Shown piece after piece: positions 18,176-26,426 of a stretch of DNA of 64,000 nt. The stretch is from the NCBI RefSeq assembly GCF_913776295.1, contig NZ_CAJYOJ010000022.1:16393-80392 (forward strand), in the 5' to 3' direction. The translations under genes and the position numbers were made by a program. The notes beneath the pieces are model-generated. The model did not search any database. It was not told the DNA's origin and saw nothing but the letters and a program-made list of their open reading frames with translations. Every line of letters begins with the position of its first letter. Position 1 is the stretch's first letter. This DNA comes from an uncultured Pedobacter sp. (GTDB lineage Bacteria > Bacteroidota > Bacteroidia > Sphingobacteriales > Sphingobacteriaceae).

Positions 18176-18475
18176 CCAAACATCTTGAAATTGTCTGGAC
18201 TAAGCAAGCCAAAAACCAATTAAGAGAAATCTATAATTAAATTAGCCAAGAATCCGTCCAAAAATGCAATAAAGGTAATAAATGATTTAACCCAAGCAGT
18301 AGAAAATATAGTCCAGTATCCTGAAAAACATAAGATTGATCAATATAAAAAGGATAACGACGGGACATATCGTGCTTTTGAAAAACATCATTTTAGGATA
18401 TCCTATCGAAACGAAAATCAGATCATAAGAATATTAAGGGTTAGGCATACCAAAATGAATCCTAAAAAACACTAA
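18169..18475 (+). pseudogene. RelE/ParE-family toxin, inactivated
   Basis: A TTG overlapping the antitoxin stop opens LVTKHLEIVWTKQAKNQLRE, typical of ParE/RelE toxins, but TAA stops it after IYN (TAT to TAA would restore YNYIS). About 30 bases later one extra A in an A run shifts the frame. In the shifted frame it continues as AIKVINDL, then IVQYPEKHKIDQY, then GTYRAFEKHHFRISYR and IIRILRVRHTKMNP to TAA at 18475, with all the usual C-terminal motifs. One nonsense and one frameshift mutation therefore separate it from a full toxin of about 100 residues. The antitoxin upstream is intact. Confidence 0.8.
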
Positions 18476-18542
18476 TTTTACGATGCTAACCATAATTATC
18501 AAGAGATAAAAATTAATTTCTTACAATTACCATCCCTATTTT

Positions 18543-18550
18543 TACCTTTG
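18543..18550 (+). promoter_or_regulatory. -7 box of pabB
   Basis: TACCTTTG matches the consensus and ends 7 bases before the TTG at 18558, so the transcript may start at or next to the initiation codon. Confidence 0.5.
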
Positions 18551-18557
18551 CGACAGC

Positions 18558-19814
18558 TTGGAAACCCCGCAAAACATATCTGATTTTAAACGAAAAGCAT
18601 TACACTGGGCCAACCAGTTCAAAGTCTGTTGCTTTTTAGATTCAAACGACTATAAAGATGACTATTCGGCATACGATTTCATGATCGCTGCAGATGTGTC
18701 TGACGAACTCAAGTGCTCAGCAGGCAATAGTTTTGATGAATTAAAGAATTTTTATGCTGCACATCAGCAATGGATTTTCGGCTATTTCAGCTATGATTTG
18801 AAAAACGAAATAGAAGCGCTTTACTCAAATCGTCCTGATGGATTAAATTTTGCAGATTTATATTTCTTTGTTCCAAAATACCTGATTGCTTTTAAAAATG
18901 GTAGCGCTGAAGTGCTTATTGGTGATCAATCTGTTTTAGAAGAGATCGAATCTGCAGCTTTTGAAAATAAAAAACAAGCGAAAGCCGTACAGATCTCATC
19001 AAGATTATCCAGAGATCAATATATAGTTAAAGTTGAGGCATTAAGAAACCACATCCATAGGGGCGATATTTATGAAATCAATTTTTGTCAGGAGTTTTTT
19101 GCTGAGAATGCTGAAATAAACCCCATTCATACTTTTGAAGCCTTAAATCATGTCTCTCCAACGCCATTTGCAGGTTATTTTAAAGTTTATGATAAATATA
19201 TCTTATCTGCCACACCAGAAAGATTTTTATGCAAAAGCGGATCGAAACTGACCTCACAACCCATTAAAGGCACTGCCAAAAGAAGTTCTGATCCTGAAGA
19301 GGATAAAGCTATAAAACTGCAGCTCAGAAATGACATTAAAGAACAGGCAGAAAATGTAATGATTGTTGATTTGGTACGTCATGATCTCACTAAATCTGCA
19401 GTCAAAGGTTCTGTTACCGTTGATGAATTATTTGGCATCTACAGTTTCCCACAAGTCCATCAAATGATCTCGACCATTAGCTGTGAATTAAATCCAGAAA
19501 TCCACTTTATCGATGCCATAAAAAATACTTTCCCTATGGGTTCTATGACGGGGGCACCAAAGGTAAAAGCCATGAAATTGATTGAAGAACACGAAGTGAC
19601 CAAAAGGGGCATTTATTCAGGCTCTTTTGGCTATATAACACCTGATGGCGATTTCGATTTTAACGTGGTGATCAGAAGTATCTTGTACGATGCTGAATCC
19701 AAATATTTATCATTCCAGGTTGGTGGAGCCATCACTTACGAAAGTAATGCCCTTTCAGAATACGAAGAATGTTTGCTAAAAGCGAGTGCGATTTTAAAGG
19801 TTTTAGGTGGTTAA
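18558..19814 (+). CDS. pabB: Aminodeoxychorismate synthase component I
   Basis: 418 residues of the chorismate-binding family. PIKGT (K237) is the catalytic-lysine motif that separates aminodeoxychorismate synthase from anthranilate synthase (PIAGT). NVMIVDLVRHDLTK, MGSMTGAPKVKAM and GGAITYESN complete the active site. The enzyme converts chorismate to 4-amino-4-deoxychorismate with ammonia from a glutaminase partner, toward p-aminobenzoate and folate. The first usable codon is TTG at 18558; a later ATG near residue 42 would remove conserved sequence such as KRKALHWANQF. No pabA or pabC gene is adjacent. Confidence 0.88.
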   Translation: METPQNISDFKRKALHWANQFKVCCFLDSNDYKDDYSAYDFMIAADVSDELKCSAGNSFDELKNFYAAHQQWIFGYFSYDLKNEIEALYSNRPDGLNFADLYFFVPKYLIAFKNGSAEVLIGDQSVLEEIESAAFENKKQAKAVQISSRLSRDQYIVKVEALRNHIHRGDIYEINFCQEFFAENAEINPIHTFEALNHVSPTPFAGYFKVYDKYILSATPERFLCKSGSKLTSQPIKGTAKRSSDPEEDKAIKLQLRNDIKEQAENVMIVDLVRHDLTKSAVKGSVTVDELFGIYSFPQVHQMISTISCELNPEIHFIDAIKNTFPMGSMTGAPKVKAMKLIEEHEVTKRGIYSGSFGYITPDGDFDFNVVIRSILYDAESKYLSFQVGGAITYESNALSEYEECLLKASAILKVLGG

Positions 19815-19906
19815 TCAGTTCATTTGTTCAATGGTCATTAGTTTATTTGCCAGTGGTTAACTTTCTAGTCTCGGCGTCTCGCTACAATGTAATCGATATC
19901 ATTATG

Positions 19907-20152
19907 CCATACTGATTGTAGCGTCTCGCTACGACTTAAAATTAAATAAAAGAGCAATCATTCTGAACGTCGTGGAGAAATCTTTTAAACGAAAAAGGTC
20001 TTAGCGAGATGCTAAGACCAGATACTGTTGAAAAAACCATACTGGTTGTAGCGTCTCGCTACGACTTAAAATTAAATAAAGAGTCTATAATTCTAAATGC
20101 CGTGGAAAAATCTTTTAAACGAAGCAGGTCATAGCGAGACGCTAAGACCAGA
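19907..20152. repeat. Tandem pair of 116-base repeats with GTAGCGTCTCGCTACG hairpins
   Basis: Copies at 19907-20022 and 20037-20152 share CCATACTG, TTGTAGCGTCTCGCTACGAC, TTAAAATTAAATAAA, AAATCTTTTAAACGAA and GCTAAGACCAGA at equal spacing, with about 20 percent differences in the middle. Each starts with a near-palindromic GTAGCGTCTCGCTAC and ends with the related GCGAGAYGCTAAGACC, so the ends pair with each other. A third fragment, GGCGTCTCGCTACAATG, lies at about 19874. Confidence 0.8.
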
Positions 20153-20159
20153 CGCGTGT

Positions 20160-20234
20160 TTGCTTCACACTAAACCCTTCACCCTTCAAGCCCTCTGCCT
20201 TCAACCCTACGCCCTATACCTTCAACCCTAAATC
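20160..20234. repeat. Low-complexity CCCTTCA/CCCTA stretch
   Basis: Imperfect short repeats (CCCTTCA, CCTTCAACCCTA) fill the end of the 420-base gap before the M48 protease gene. No terminator or gene is visible. Confidence 0.4.
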
Positions 20235-21041
20235 TTATCTCTTATAATACTGTTGCGCTTCAGGCAAATATTTTTGAATCTGTGCAATACGGGTAGCATC
20301 ACTTGGGTGGGTACTTAAAAACTCAGGTGGTCTTTGTCCGCTCGCAGAGGCCGAAGCCATCCTATTCCAGAAAGCAGTAGCATTTTGAGGATTATATCCG
20401 GCCATGGCCATAAAAATCAAGCCTAATCGATCAGCTTCCAACTCCTGGTTACGGCTAAATTTCAACATCGCAACAGGGGTACCTACACCATATAAGGTAT
20501 TAAAAATGGATTGTGTTTGCGGATTTTTAGACAGCGCTACGCCTGCAGCAGCCCCAATCCCCTGAGCAACCATTTCCTGCGACATCCGTTCTACTGAATG
20601 GCCCGCAATGGCATGGGCAATCTCATGCCCCATAACGGTAGCTAAGCCGGCATCATTCTGGGTAACAGGCAAAATACCTGTATAAACTACAATCTTACCT
20701 CCAGGCATACACCAGGCATTTTTTTCATTATTTTGTACAACATTAACTTCCCATTGATAATCAGCAATCAGATTACCATAGTTGTTGCTGTTCATATATG
20801 ATTTTACTGCATTAATTAACCGATTCCCTACGGTTTTAACCTTCAAAGCCTGAGCATTTGAAGCAGGTAAAACGGCTGATTTATTTTCTGTTAAAAAAGT
20901 ATTATAAGCCTGGAATGCCATTGGCAAAACCTGGTCGTTACTTACCAGATCAAATCGGCTACGGCCCGTTAAAGGCACGGTAGAACATGAGTTAAATAAT
21001 AAAATCCCAGCAACACTGGCTGCTAAAAATATTTTTTTCAT
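20235..21041 (-). CDS. M48-family metallopeptidase lipoprotein
   Basis: 268 residues. A lipoprotein signal has the lipobox LFNSC (C19). The zinc motif HEIAH (H139, E140, H143) and the third ligand region NQELEADRLG identify an M48 protease of the LoiP/BepA type. It should sit at the periplasmic face of a membrane, probably the outer, and degrade misfolded envelope proteins. A C-terminal STHPSDATRIAQIQKYLP segment is usual for the family. It lies 98 bases after plsY in the same direction and could be the last gene of a nadC-plsY transcript. Confidence 0.9.
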   Translation of the reverse strand: MKKIFLAASVAGILLFNSCSTVPLTGRSRFDLVSNDQVLPMAFQAYNTFLTENKSAVLPASNAQALKVKTVGNRLINAVKSYMNSNNYGNLIADYQWEVNVVQNNEKNAWCMPGGKIVVYTGILPVTQNDAGLATVMGHEIAHAIAGHSVERMSQEMVAQGIGAAAGVALSKNPQTQSIFNTLYGVGTPVAMLKFSRNQELEADRLGLIFMAMAGYNPQNATAFWNRMASASASGQRPPEFLSTHPSDATRIAQIQKYLPEAQQYYKR

Positions 21042-21139
21042 AAATGCGATTTTTTTAAATGATTCGTAAACTGATAAGCAAAAGCCGTTGATTAAACAGC
21101 AAGCCCATAAATAAGTTTTAAAGAAATGTGTTTTGTGGG

Positions 21140-21787
21140 TTAATTCGTTTTCTTTCTAAACAAATACACTTTTGATTCTTTGCCTTTCAGCAATCTTTCG
21201 AGGTTTTTTTGATGGGTAACCAGAATTAAAATACAAACCACCATGCCGTAAAGCACTTCAGATTTGATGGAAACCTGAAACAGGAAAACGACACTTAAGG
21301 GAAAGGTAAATCCTGCACAAATGGAACTTAATGAAACATATTTAGTTAATAGCAGCACGATCACAAAAACCAGAACGCAAAGCATAGATGCTTCAAAGTT
21401 GACTGCCAAAATCATTCCAAAAAGTGTAGCTACACCTTTACCACCCCTAAAACCGGCAAAAACAGGAAACAAATGCCCCATAACTGCGGTTACTCCCAAA
21501 GCAAGCTGATAGTTAACAAAAACAACTGAATTTTGTGGCCCGGTTACCGACATGCCAATCAGATAAGCTAAATTGGTTGCGGTATAGCCTTTCGCAATAT
21601 CGATGATCATCACGGCAATTCCGGCTTTTTTGCCCAACACCCTAAAAGTATTCGTTGCACCAGCGTTGCCACTTCCATATTCCCTTACGTCAATGCCATA
21701 AAAGGCCTGACCTAGCCATACAGCTGTTGGTATAGACCCGAAAAGGTAAGCAACTAATAACGCGCTGAGAGAATAAACCGTAACCAT
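21140..21787 (-). CDS. plsY: Acyl-phosphate:glycerol-3-phosphate acyltransferase
   Basis: 215 residues, integral membrane. It has the three family motifs: GSIPTA near residue 17, YGSGNAGATNTFR (about 37-49), and GFRGGKGVAT near residue 113. Five to six hydrophobic segments are present. PlsY transfers the acyl group of acyl-phosphate to glycerol-3-phosphate, the first step of phospholipid synthesis. It starts 49 bases after nadC and is likely in the same transcript. Confidence 0.95.
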   Translation of the reverse strand: MVTVYSLSALLVAYLFGSIPTAVWLGQAFYGIDVREYGSGNAGATNTFRVLGKKAGIAVMIIDIAKGYTATNLAYLIGMSVTGPQNSVVFVNYQLALGVTAVMGHLFPVFAGFRGGKGVATLFGMILAVNFEASMLCVLVFVIVLLLTKYVSLSSICAGFTFPLSVVFLFQVSIKSEVLYGMVVCILILVTHQKNLERLLKGKESKVYLFRKKTN

Positions 21788-21836
21788 AGCCTACAATGTT
21801 ACAAAAAATAAGCTTTTAATTTTAGAGCAAATCAAT

Positions 21837-22679
21837 TTAGTACGCTTTTAAACTCATATCCAGGCTTTTCACAGAATGTGTAAGCGCACCCATCGATATA
21901 AAATCTACTCCACAAGCGGCGTATGCAGTTACATTCTCTTCAGTAATCCCACCGGAAGCCTCGGTCACAAATTTCCTGTCGATTAATGCAACAGCAGCCT
22001 TTAAATCTTCGAAACTAAAATTATCCAGCATAATCCGGTCTATACCACCAACAGCTAAAACCTGTTTCAACTCTTCCAGGTTCCGCACCTCAATTTCAAT
22101 TTGAAGTGATTTATTTTGATCTGTCAGATATTTTTGAGCCGCTGTAATGGCATTTGAAATCCCTCCTGCATAATCTACATGGTTATCCTTAATCAGGATC
22201 ATATCATATAAACCTATGCGGTGATTTACTCCTCCGCCAATCCTTACTGCCCATTTCTCTAAATAACGCAAACCAGGAGTGGTTTTACGGGTATCTAAAA
22301 TCCTGGTATTGGTCGCTTTTAACAGCGAAACGATGCGATGGGTTTTAGTAGCAATGCCGCTCATGCGCTGCATACAGTTTAACACCAATCTTTCGGCTAT
22401 TAAAATAGAATGTGTACTTCCCGCAACCGTTAAGGCGATATCACCAACTTTAACGGCCACACCATCTTGCAGAAATACCTCAACTTTCAAGCCGGGATCA
22501 ACCTCCTTAAATATTTCAATAGCCAGTTCAATTCCAGCTAAAATACCATCTTCTTTGATAATCAGTTTTGCTTTTCCTTGGGTTCCCTGCGGAATGGTGG
22601 AAAGTGAAGTATGATCGCCGTCCCCAACATCTTCGGCAAGGGCATTTTTGATGAATTGATGTATCAGTTGAATATCCAA
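21837..22679 (-). CDS. nadC: Nicotinate-nucleotide pyrophosphorylase (carboxylating)
   Basis: 280 residues, a normal length. DGDHTS at the start, ERLVLNCMQRMSGIAT, RILDTRKTTPGLR, and KDNHVDYAGG are conserved quinolinate phosphoribosyltransferase motifs, and IMLDNFSFEDLK and EASGGITEENV complete the barrel. It converts quinolinate and PRPP to nicotinate mononucleotide in de novo NAD synthesis. Cytoplasmic. A good -33/-7 promoter lies 20-49 bases upstream. Confidence 0.95.
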   Translation of the reverse strand: MDIQLIHQFIKNALAEDVGDGDHTSLSTIPQGTQGKAKLIIKEDGILAGIELAIEIFKEVDPGLKVEVFLQDGVAVKVGDIALTVAGSTHSILIAERLVLNCMQRMSGIATKTHRIVSLLKATNTRILDTRKTTPGLRYLEKWAVRIGGGVNHRIGLYDMILIKDNHVDYAGGISNAITAAQKYLTDQNKSLQIEIEVRNLEELKQVLAVGGIDRIMLDNFSFEDLKAAVALIDRKFVTEASGGITEENVTAYAACGVDFISMGALTHSVKSLDMSLKAY

Positions 22680-22698
22680 AATATAGATTTTAGTGCCG

Positions 22699-22728
22699 CA
22701 AAAATAAGAATTATTTGTTAGCAGGCAA
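22699..22728 (-). promoter_or_regulatory. Promoter of nadC
   Basis: On the minus strand, TTG at 22728-22726 and TATTTTTG at 22706-22699 are separated by 19 bases, matching the Bacteroidota consensus. Confidence 0.6.
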
Positions 22729-22811
22729 TTTCCTGAAAGTTTAATGTGAATGGTAAATCTAATTTAGCCTGAGATCCAGAAAGCTTCTAACACCAAACCT
22801 ATTGCTAAAAA

Positions 22812-23210
22812 CTAATCCTTTGCAGGCTCTATTCTTAATTCGGTAATAGAAAAGCTGGTATTGAATTTTTTCATGGTGATAGAAACCCTGAAAGTTTCTT
22901 TGGCAGTACTCAACATGATTACACCAAAACGATAATTTGGATTGGTATTGATTTTATGGAAAATACTTGTTTTTACCGGAGGATGTTTGATAAAAAAATC
23001 CCTCAGAATCTGTTCGCCCTGTGCTTTTGAGTATACATCTTCTTCATCAATAATGATCAGTTCGATGGTTGAGGCAAAATCTTTGGCAATTTCTTTAGCG
23101 TTACCAGCCTTAAAATACGACGACAAATCATCAATTATATCAGCCTGAAAGGCATTAGGATGATATAACGACGACAAACTAATTATGAGTAAAAACAAGC
23201 TCCGGATCAT
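22812..23210 (-). CDS. DUF4783-type secreted protein
   Basis: 132 residues with an N-terminal signal peptide (hydrophobic 2-15, cleavage perhaps after NAFQ). The rest resembles a small SnoaL/NTF2-like fold: LSSYFKAGNAKEIAKDFASTIELII followed by GEQILRDFFIKHPP. I place it in DUF4783, a Bacteroidota family commonly found beside nadC. Its function is unknown. It is transcribed ahead of nadC but separated by 132 bases holding the nadC promoter. Confidence 0.75.
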   Translation of the reverse strand: MIRSLFLLIISLSSLYHPNAFQADIIDDLSSYFKAGNAKEIAKDFASTIELIIIDEEDVYSKAQGEQILRDFFIKHPPVKTSIFHKINTNPNYRFGVIMLSTAKETFRVSITMKKFNTSFSITELRIEPAKD

Positions 23211-23279
23211 TTCTGTATTTTATACAGAACCCTATAGCTAAAATTATGCCATTAGCATATCAAAAAAAGGATTTCTTCA

Positions 23280-23309
23280 TTTGTATCCGCCTCAATAAAG
23301 TTATATTTG
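23280..23309 (+). promoter_or_regulatory. Promoter of gpmI
   Basis: TTTG at 23280-23283 and TATATTTG at 23302-23309 with an 18-base spacer. The transcript would have a leader of about 65 bases before the ATG at 23383. Confidence 0.65.
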
Positions 23310-23382
23310 CCATGCAAACAAAATACTAAACATGGTATCCATGAAAATGTTTTGACATAGATCAATAAATTTTACAATAAAA

Positions 23383-24906
23383 ATGGTAAACGATAAAAAA
23401 CTCGCACTGATAATCCTTGATGGCTGGGGTTATGGAAAACAAGATAATTCTGATGCTGCGTATGCTGCCAATACTCCTTTTTTCGACTCGTTATTACAGA
23501 AATATCCAAATTCTAAACTGGAGGCATCTGGTGAAGCTGTAGGCTTACCTGCAGGACAAATGGGTAATTCAGAAGTTGGACACATGAACTTAGGTGCCGG
23601 CAGGGTAGTTTACCAGGAGCTTGGAAGAATCAATAAAGCGATAGCCGACAGGGAATTGCACCACAACCCTGTTTTAGTCAGTGCATTCGATTACGCCAAG
23701 CAGCATCATAAAGCAGTTCACTTTATCGGGCTGGTTTCGAACGGTGGTGTACATGCACATATAGAACATTTAAAAGCCTTATGCGATGCCGCGAATGAAG
23801 CAAATGTACCTAACTCTTTTGTACATGCTTTTTTAGATGGCCGTGATACGGATCCAAACTCTGGTCTGGGTTTTATCTCTGACCTCGACAATCACTTACA
23901 AAATTCTAATACTAAGCTGGCTACCATGGTTGGCCGTTATTACGCCATGGACCGCGATAACCGTTGGGAACGCGTGAAACAAGCTTATGATGTAATGGTT
24001 AATGGCGTTGGCGAAAAAACACAAAATGCTTTAGCTGCAATCAAAAAATCTTACGCTGATGGTATTACTGACGAGTTTTTAAAACCAATTGTGTTAACGC
24101 AAGATAATGGTACTCCCGTAGCAACCATTCAAAATGATGATGTGGTCATCTGTTTCAATTTCCGCACAGACAGGGGACGTGAGATTACCACAGCTTTGAC
24201 GCAAAAAGATTTCCCGGAGCAGCAAATGCATAAATTGCCATTGTATTATGTTACCATGACTACCTACGATGAGAGTTTTGAAAAGGTAAATGTAATCTTC
24301 ACCAAAGATGATTTAACCCAAACCATTGGCGAAGTATTGGCCAATAACAATAAAAATCAGATCCGTATTGCCGAAACTGAAAAATACCCTCACGTAACTT
24401 TCTTCTTTTCTGGCGGCAGAGAAGCTGAATTTGCCAATGAGAAACGCATATTAATTCCTTCGCCAAAAGTAGCAACTTACGATCTTCAACCTGAAATGAG
24501 TGCTGCTGGGATTACGGATGCCATCACCAAAGAAATGGAAACAGGATGGGCTGATTTTATCTGCTTAAACTTTGCCAACCCGGATATGGTGGGCCATACC
24601 GGTGTTTTTGAAGCCGTGGTTAAAGCAGTGGAAACTGCTGATAAATGTGCCGAAACCGTAGTAAACAAAGGTTTGGAAAATGGTTATTCGTTCATTCTCC
24701 TGGCCGATCATGGAAACTCAGAATTTATGGTGAATGCAGATGGATCGGTCAATACTGCACATACCACCAACCTGGTTCCCTGCATTTTAATTGACAAAGA
24801 CTATAAAACCATTGCAGATGGTAAATTGGGCGACATCGCCCCTACTATCCTCAAAATAATGGGTGTGGCTATTCCAGCAGAAATGACAGGAAATGTTTTA
24901 GTATAA
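23383..24906 (+). CDS. gpmI: 2,3-bisphosphoglycerate-independent phosphoglycerate mutase
   Basis: 507 residues. LIILDGWGYG gives the first metal site, GQMGNSEVGHMNLG carries the phospho-serine (S63), FLDGRDTDPNSG and GRYYAMDRDNRW are substrate-binding, and DMVGHTG and LLADHGNSE complete the two-manganese centre. The enzyme interconverts 3- and 2-phosphoglycerate in glycolysis and gluconeogenesis. Cytoplasmic. Its stop overlaps the start of a lipoprotein gene by one base (TAATG), so the two are translationally coupled. Confidence 0.97.
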   Translation: MVNDKKLALIILDGWGYGKQDNSDAAYAANTPFFDSLLQKYPNSKLEASGEAVGLPAGQMGNSEVGHMNLGAGRVVYQELGRINKAIADRELHHNPVLVSAFDYAKQHHKAVHFIGLVSNGGVHAHIEHLKALCDAANEANVPNSFVHAFLDGRDTDPNSGLGFISDLDNHLQNSNTKLATMVGRYYAMDRDNRWERVKQAYDVMVNGVGEKTQNALAAIKKSYADGITDEFLKPIVLTQDNGTPVATIQNDDVVICFNFRTDRGREITTALTQKDFPEQQMHKLPLYYVTMTTYDESFEKVNVIFTKDDLTQTIGEVLANNNKNQIRIAETEKYPHVTFFFSGGREAEFANEKRILIPSPKVATYDLQPEMSAAGITDAITKEMETGWADFICLNFANPDMVGHTGVFEAVVKAVETADKCAETVVNKGLENGYSFILLADHGNSEFMVNADGSVNTAHTTNLVPCILIDKDYKTIADGKLGDIAPTILKIMGVAIPAEMTGNVLV

Positions 24907-25454
24907 TGATTAAAAAACTTTTTATTCCGGTACTTGCTTTGGCATTGCTTTCCTGTAACCAGCGAAAAGAAGCTGAAGCAAATACCAGTTTAGTATATTT
25001 CAATATAAAAGGATATTTTGAAAAAGAAATTTCGCGTTTACAAAAACTAAACCCCACTGTAAATAAAACCGTTAGTGTAAACGGGACAATTGAAAGCAAA
25101 AGTGCTAAAATTGCCGACTGGACAAAGGAATTTGCTATTTTTGTTAATGCCGACATCAATAAAACATCCTGGAAAGGAAGTTTTAAAACAACAGAAAAAA
25201 ACGGGGTAGCTATCTATACTTCAGATCATGATAAGATTCCCGTTAAAAAAGTTTCAATCACCTGGAGAGGTCGGGAAGTGGGTAAAATAGAGATCGTTAT
25301 CGATAATAAAAATATCGTTTACCGATCTCAGGATACATTAACTTACTTTCCTGATAGCTTATACAGCTACAAAAAACAACAGAAAATCAGACTTTTAAAG
25401 GATAAGAAGTATGCTGTTATTGGAATCCTGGAAAAAAAAATGGGACCCGAATAG
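24906..25454 (+). CDS. Lipoprotein of unknown function, coupled to gpmI
   Basis: 182 residues. The signal MIKKLFIPVLALALLSC ends in a lipobox with C17. The mature protein has mixed beta/alpha character (LVYFNIKGYFEKEISRLQ, NKTSWKGSFKT, ITWRGREVGKIEIVI). I do not recognise a named family. It overlaps gpmI by one base and its own stop lies in the loop of the operon terminator, so it is the last gene of the pair. Surface or periplasmic location is inferred from the lipobox. Confidence 0.75.
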   Translation: MIKKLFIPVLALALLSCNQRKEAEANTSLVYFNIKGYFEKEISRLQKLNPTVNKTVSVNGTIESKSAKIADWTKEFAIFVNADINKTSWKGSFKTTEKNGVAIYTSDHDKIPVKKVSITWRGREVGKIEIVIDNKNIVYRSQDTLTYFPDSLYSYKKQQKIRLLKDKKYAVIGILEKKMGPE

Positions 25455-25467
25455 GTCCCATTTTTTT
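25432..25467 (+). terminator. Terminator enclosing the lipoprotein stop codon
   Basis: AAATGGGACC and GGTCCCATTT pair around CGAATA, with a T tract after. The TAG of the lipoprotein gene is in the loop, and an A run precedes the stem, so it may also terminate the convergent TPR gene. Confidence 0.85.
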
Positions 25468-25489
25468 AATTTAAAATTCAAAGCTGTAT

Positions 25490-26110
25490 TTATTTCAGGC
25501 TTGCAATCTGCGCCTTATCGTAAGTTACCCAATCAATAATATCTTTTCTTAAAGGCTGCAAAGTAAGCACCTTCTGAAAATCAGCGATAGAGTTATTGAA
25601 TAAAGCTATACAAGCTGCTTTTTCTTCTTTTTTCTTTGCTTTAAAAGATCTGAAAATTGCATAATCCTTATAAGCTAAACCACGGTTCTGAAACATTTGC
25701 GCATCTTCATCACCGTTAATCTCAATGGCTTTTGTAAAATCCTTAAGAGAGGCCAGATAGAAGTTTTCGCGCATGGTATTTAACGATTCTTTAGGATCGT
25801 TAGCTATTTTCAACCTTGCAATACCACGATAATAGTATGCCGAAACCTCTGAAGGTTTGATGTTCAATAAGCGGCTGTAAGTGGCAATACATTTTTCGTA
25901 TTCGCGGTTTTGGAAGTAAGAATATCCAAGCATTTGAAGTACGTGTGCATTATCGGGAGTTTTAGCGTCAGCCTTTTCTAATTGCATAGCCGCGGTTTTA
26001 TAATCACCTTTCATCATCGCCTGCATGCTTCTTTCGTAACTGCTCTGCGCGAAACTGCCTGTTGATGTGAAAATCATTAATCCTAAAATCGCCTTTTTAA
26101 AATAGTCCAT
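25490..26110 (-). CDS. TPR-repeat secreted protein
   Basis: 206 residues. A signal peptide ends near GSFAQ (residues 18-22). At least three tetratricopeptide units follow (about 23-56, 57-90 and 115-150), with AAMQLEKADAKTPDNAHVLQMLGYSYFQ and KCIATYSRLLNIKPSEVSAYYYRGIA as clear examples. Such proteins are periplasmic scaffolds; the partner is unknown. It converges on the gpmI operon and has a TAAATTTG box upstream. Confidence 0.82.
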   Translation of the reverse strand: MDYFKKAILGLMIFTSTGSFAQSSYERSMQAMMKGDYKTAAMQLEKADAKTPDNAHVLQMLGYSYFQNREYEKCIATYSRLLNIKPSEVSAYYYRGIARLKIANDPKESLNTMRENFYLASLKDFTKAIEINGDEDAQMFQNRGLAYKDYAIFRSFKAKKKEEKAACIALFNNSIADFQKVLTLQPLRKDIIDWVTYDKAQIASLK

Positions 26111-26426
26111 GTATGAGTGATAAGTTAACCAATTTAGCCCCTAAACAAATTTATAGGGGAAATTTTTTGCAATATAATCCTATTCTGATAATTTAAAAGT
26201 TTTTAATTTTCTTTCATTAAAAACCATTTGCCCTAAACACTAGCTTAAACGCTAAAAAATACTTTATATGATATGGGCAAAAATATTTATATTACTCTGC
26301 CTTTTTAACATATGATTAATATTATTTTCATTTTGGCACAAGAGTTGAATTTGTAAAAAGAATACTAAAATTAAACAAATTAAATACGACTAAACTGCCA
26401 GTTTGTCGTTAGCGGAAAATGTGATA
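26111..26426. other. Divergent gap between the TPR gene and lon
   Basis: 316 very AT-rich bases. Apart from the minus-strand -7 box at 26146-26153, only a partial box GAATTTG near 26346 is seen on the plus strand, which could serve lon. No repeats or small gene are evident. Confidence 0.45.
26146..26153 (-). promoter_or_regulatory. -7 box of the TPR gene
   Basis: TAAATTTG on the minus strand, 35 bases before the ATG at 26110, matches TANNTTTG. Confidence 0.45.

Noticed and set aside
18558..19814. Anthranilate synthase component I (trpE)
   Set aside because: The PIKGT motif and the short length point to aminodeoxychorismate synthase instead.
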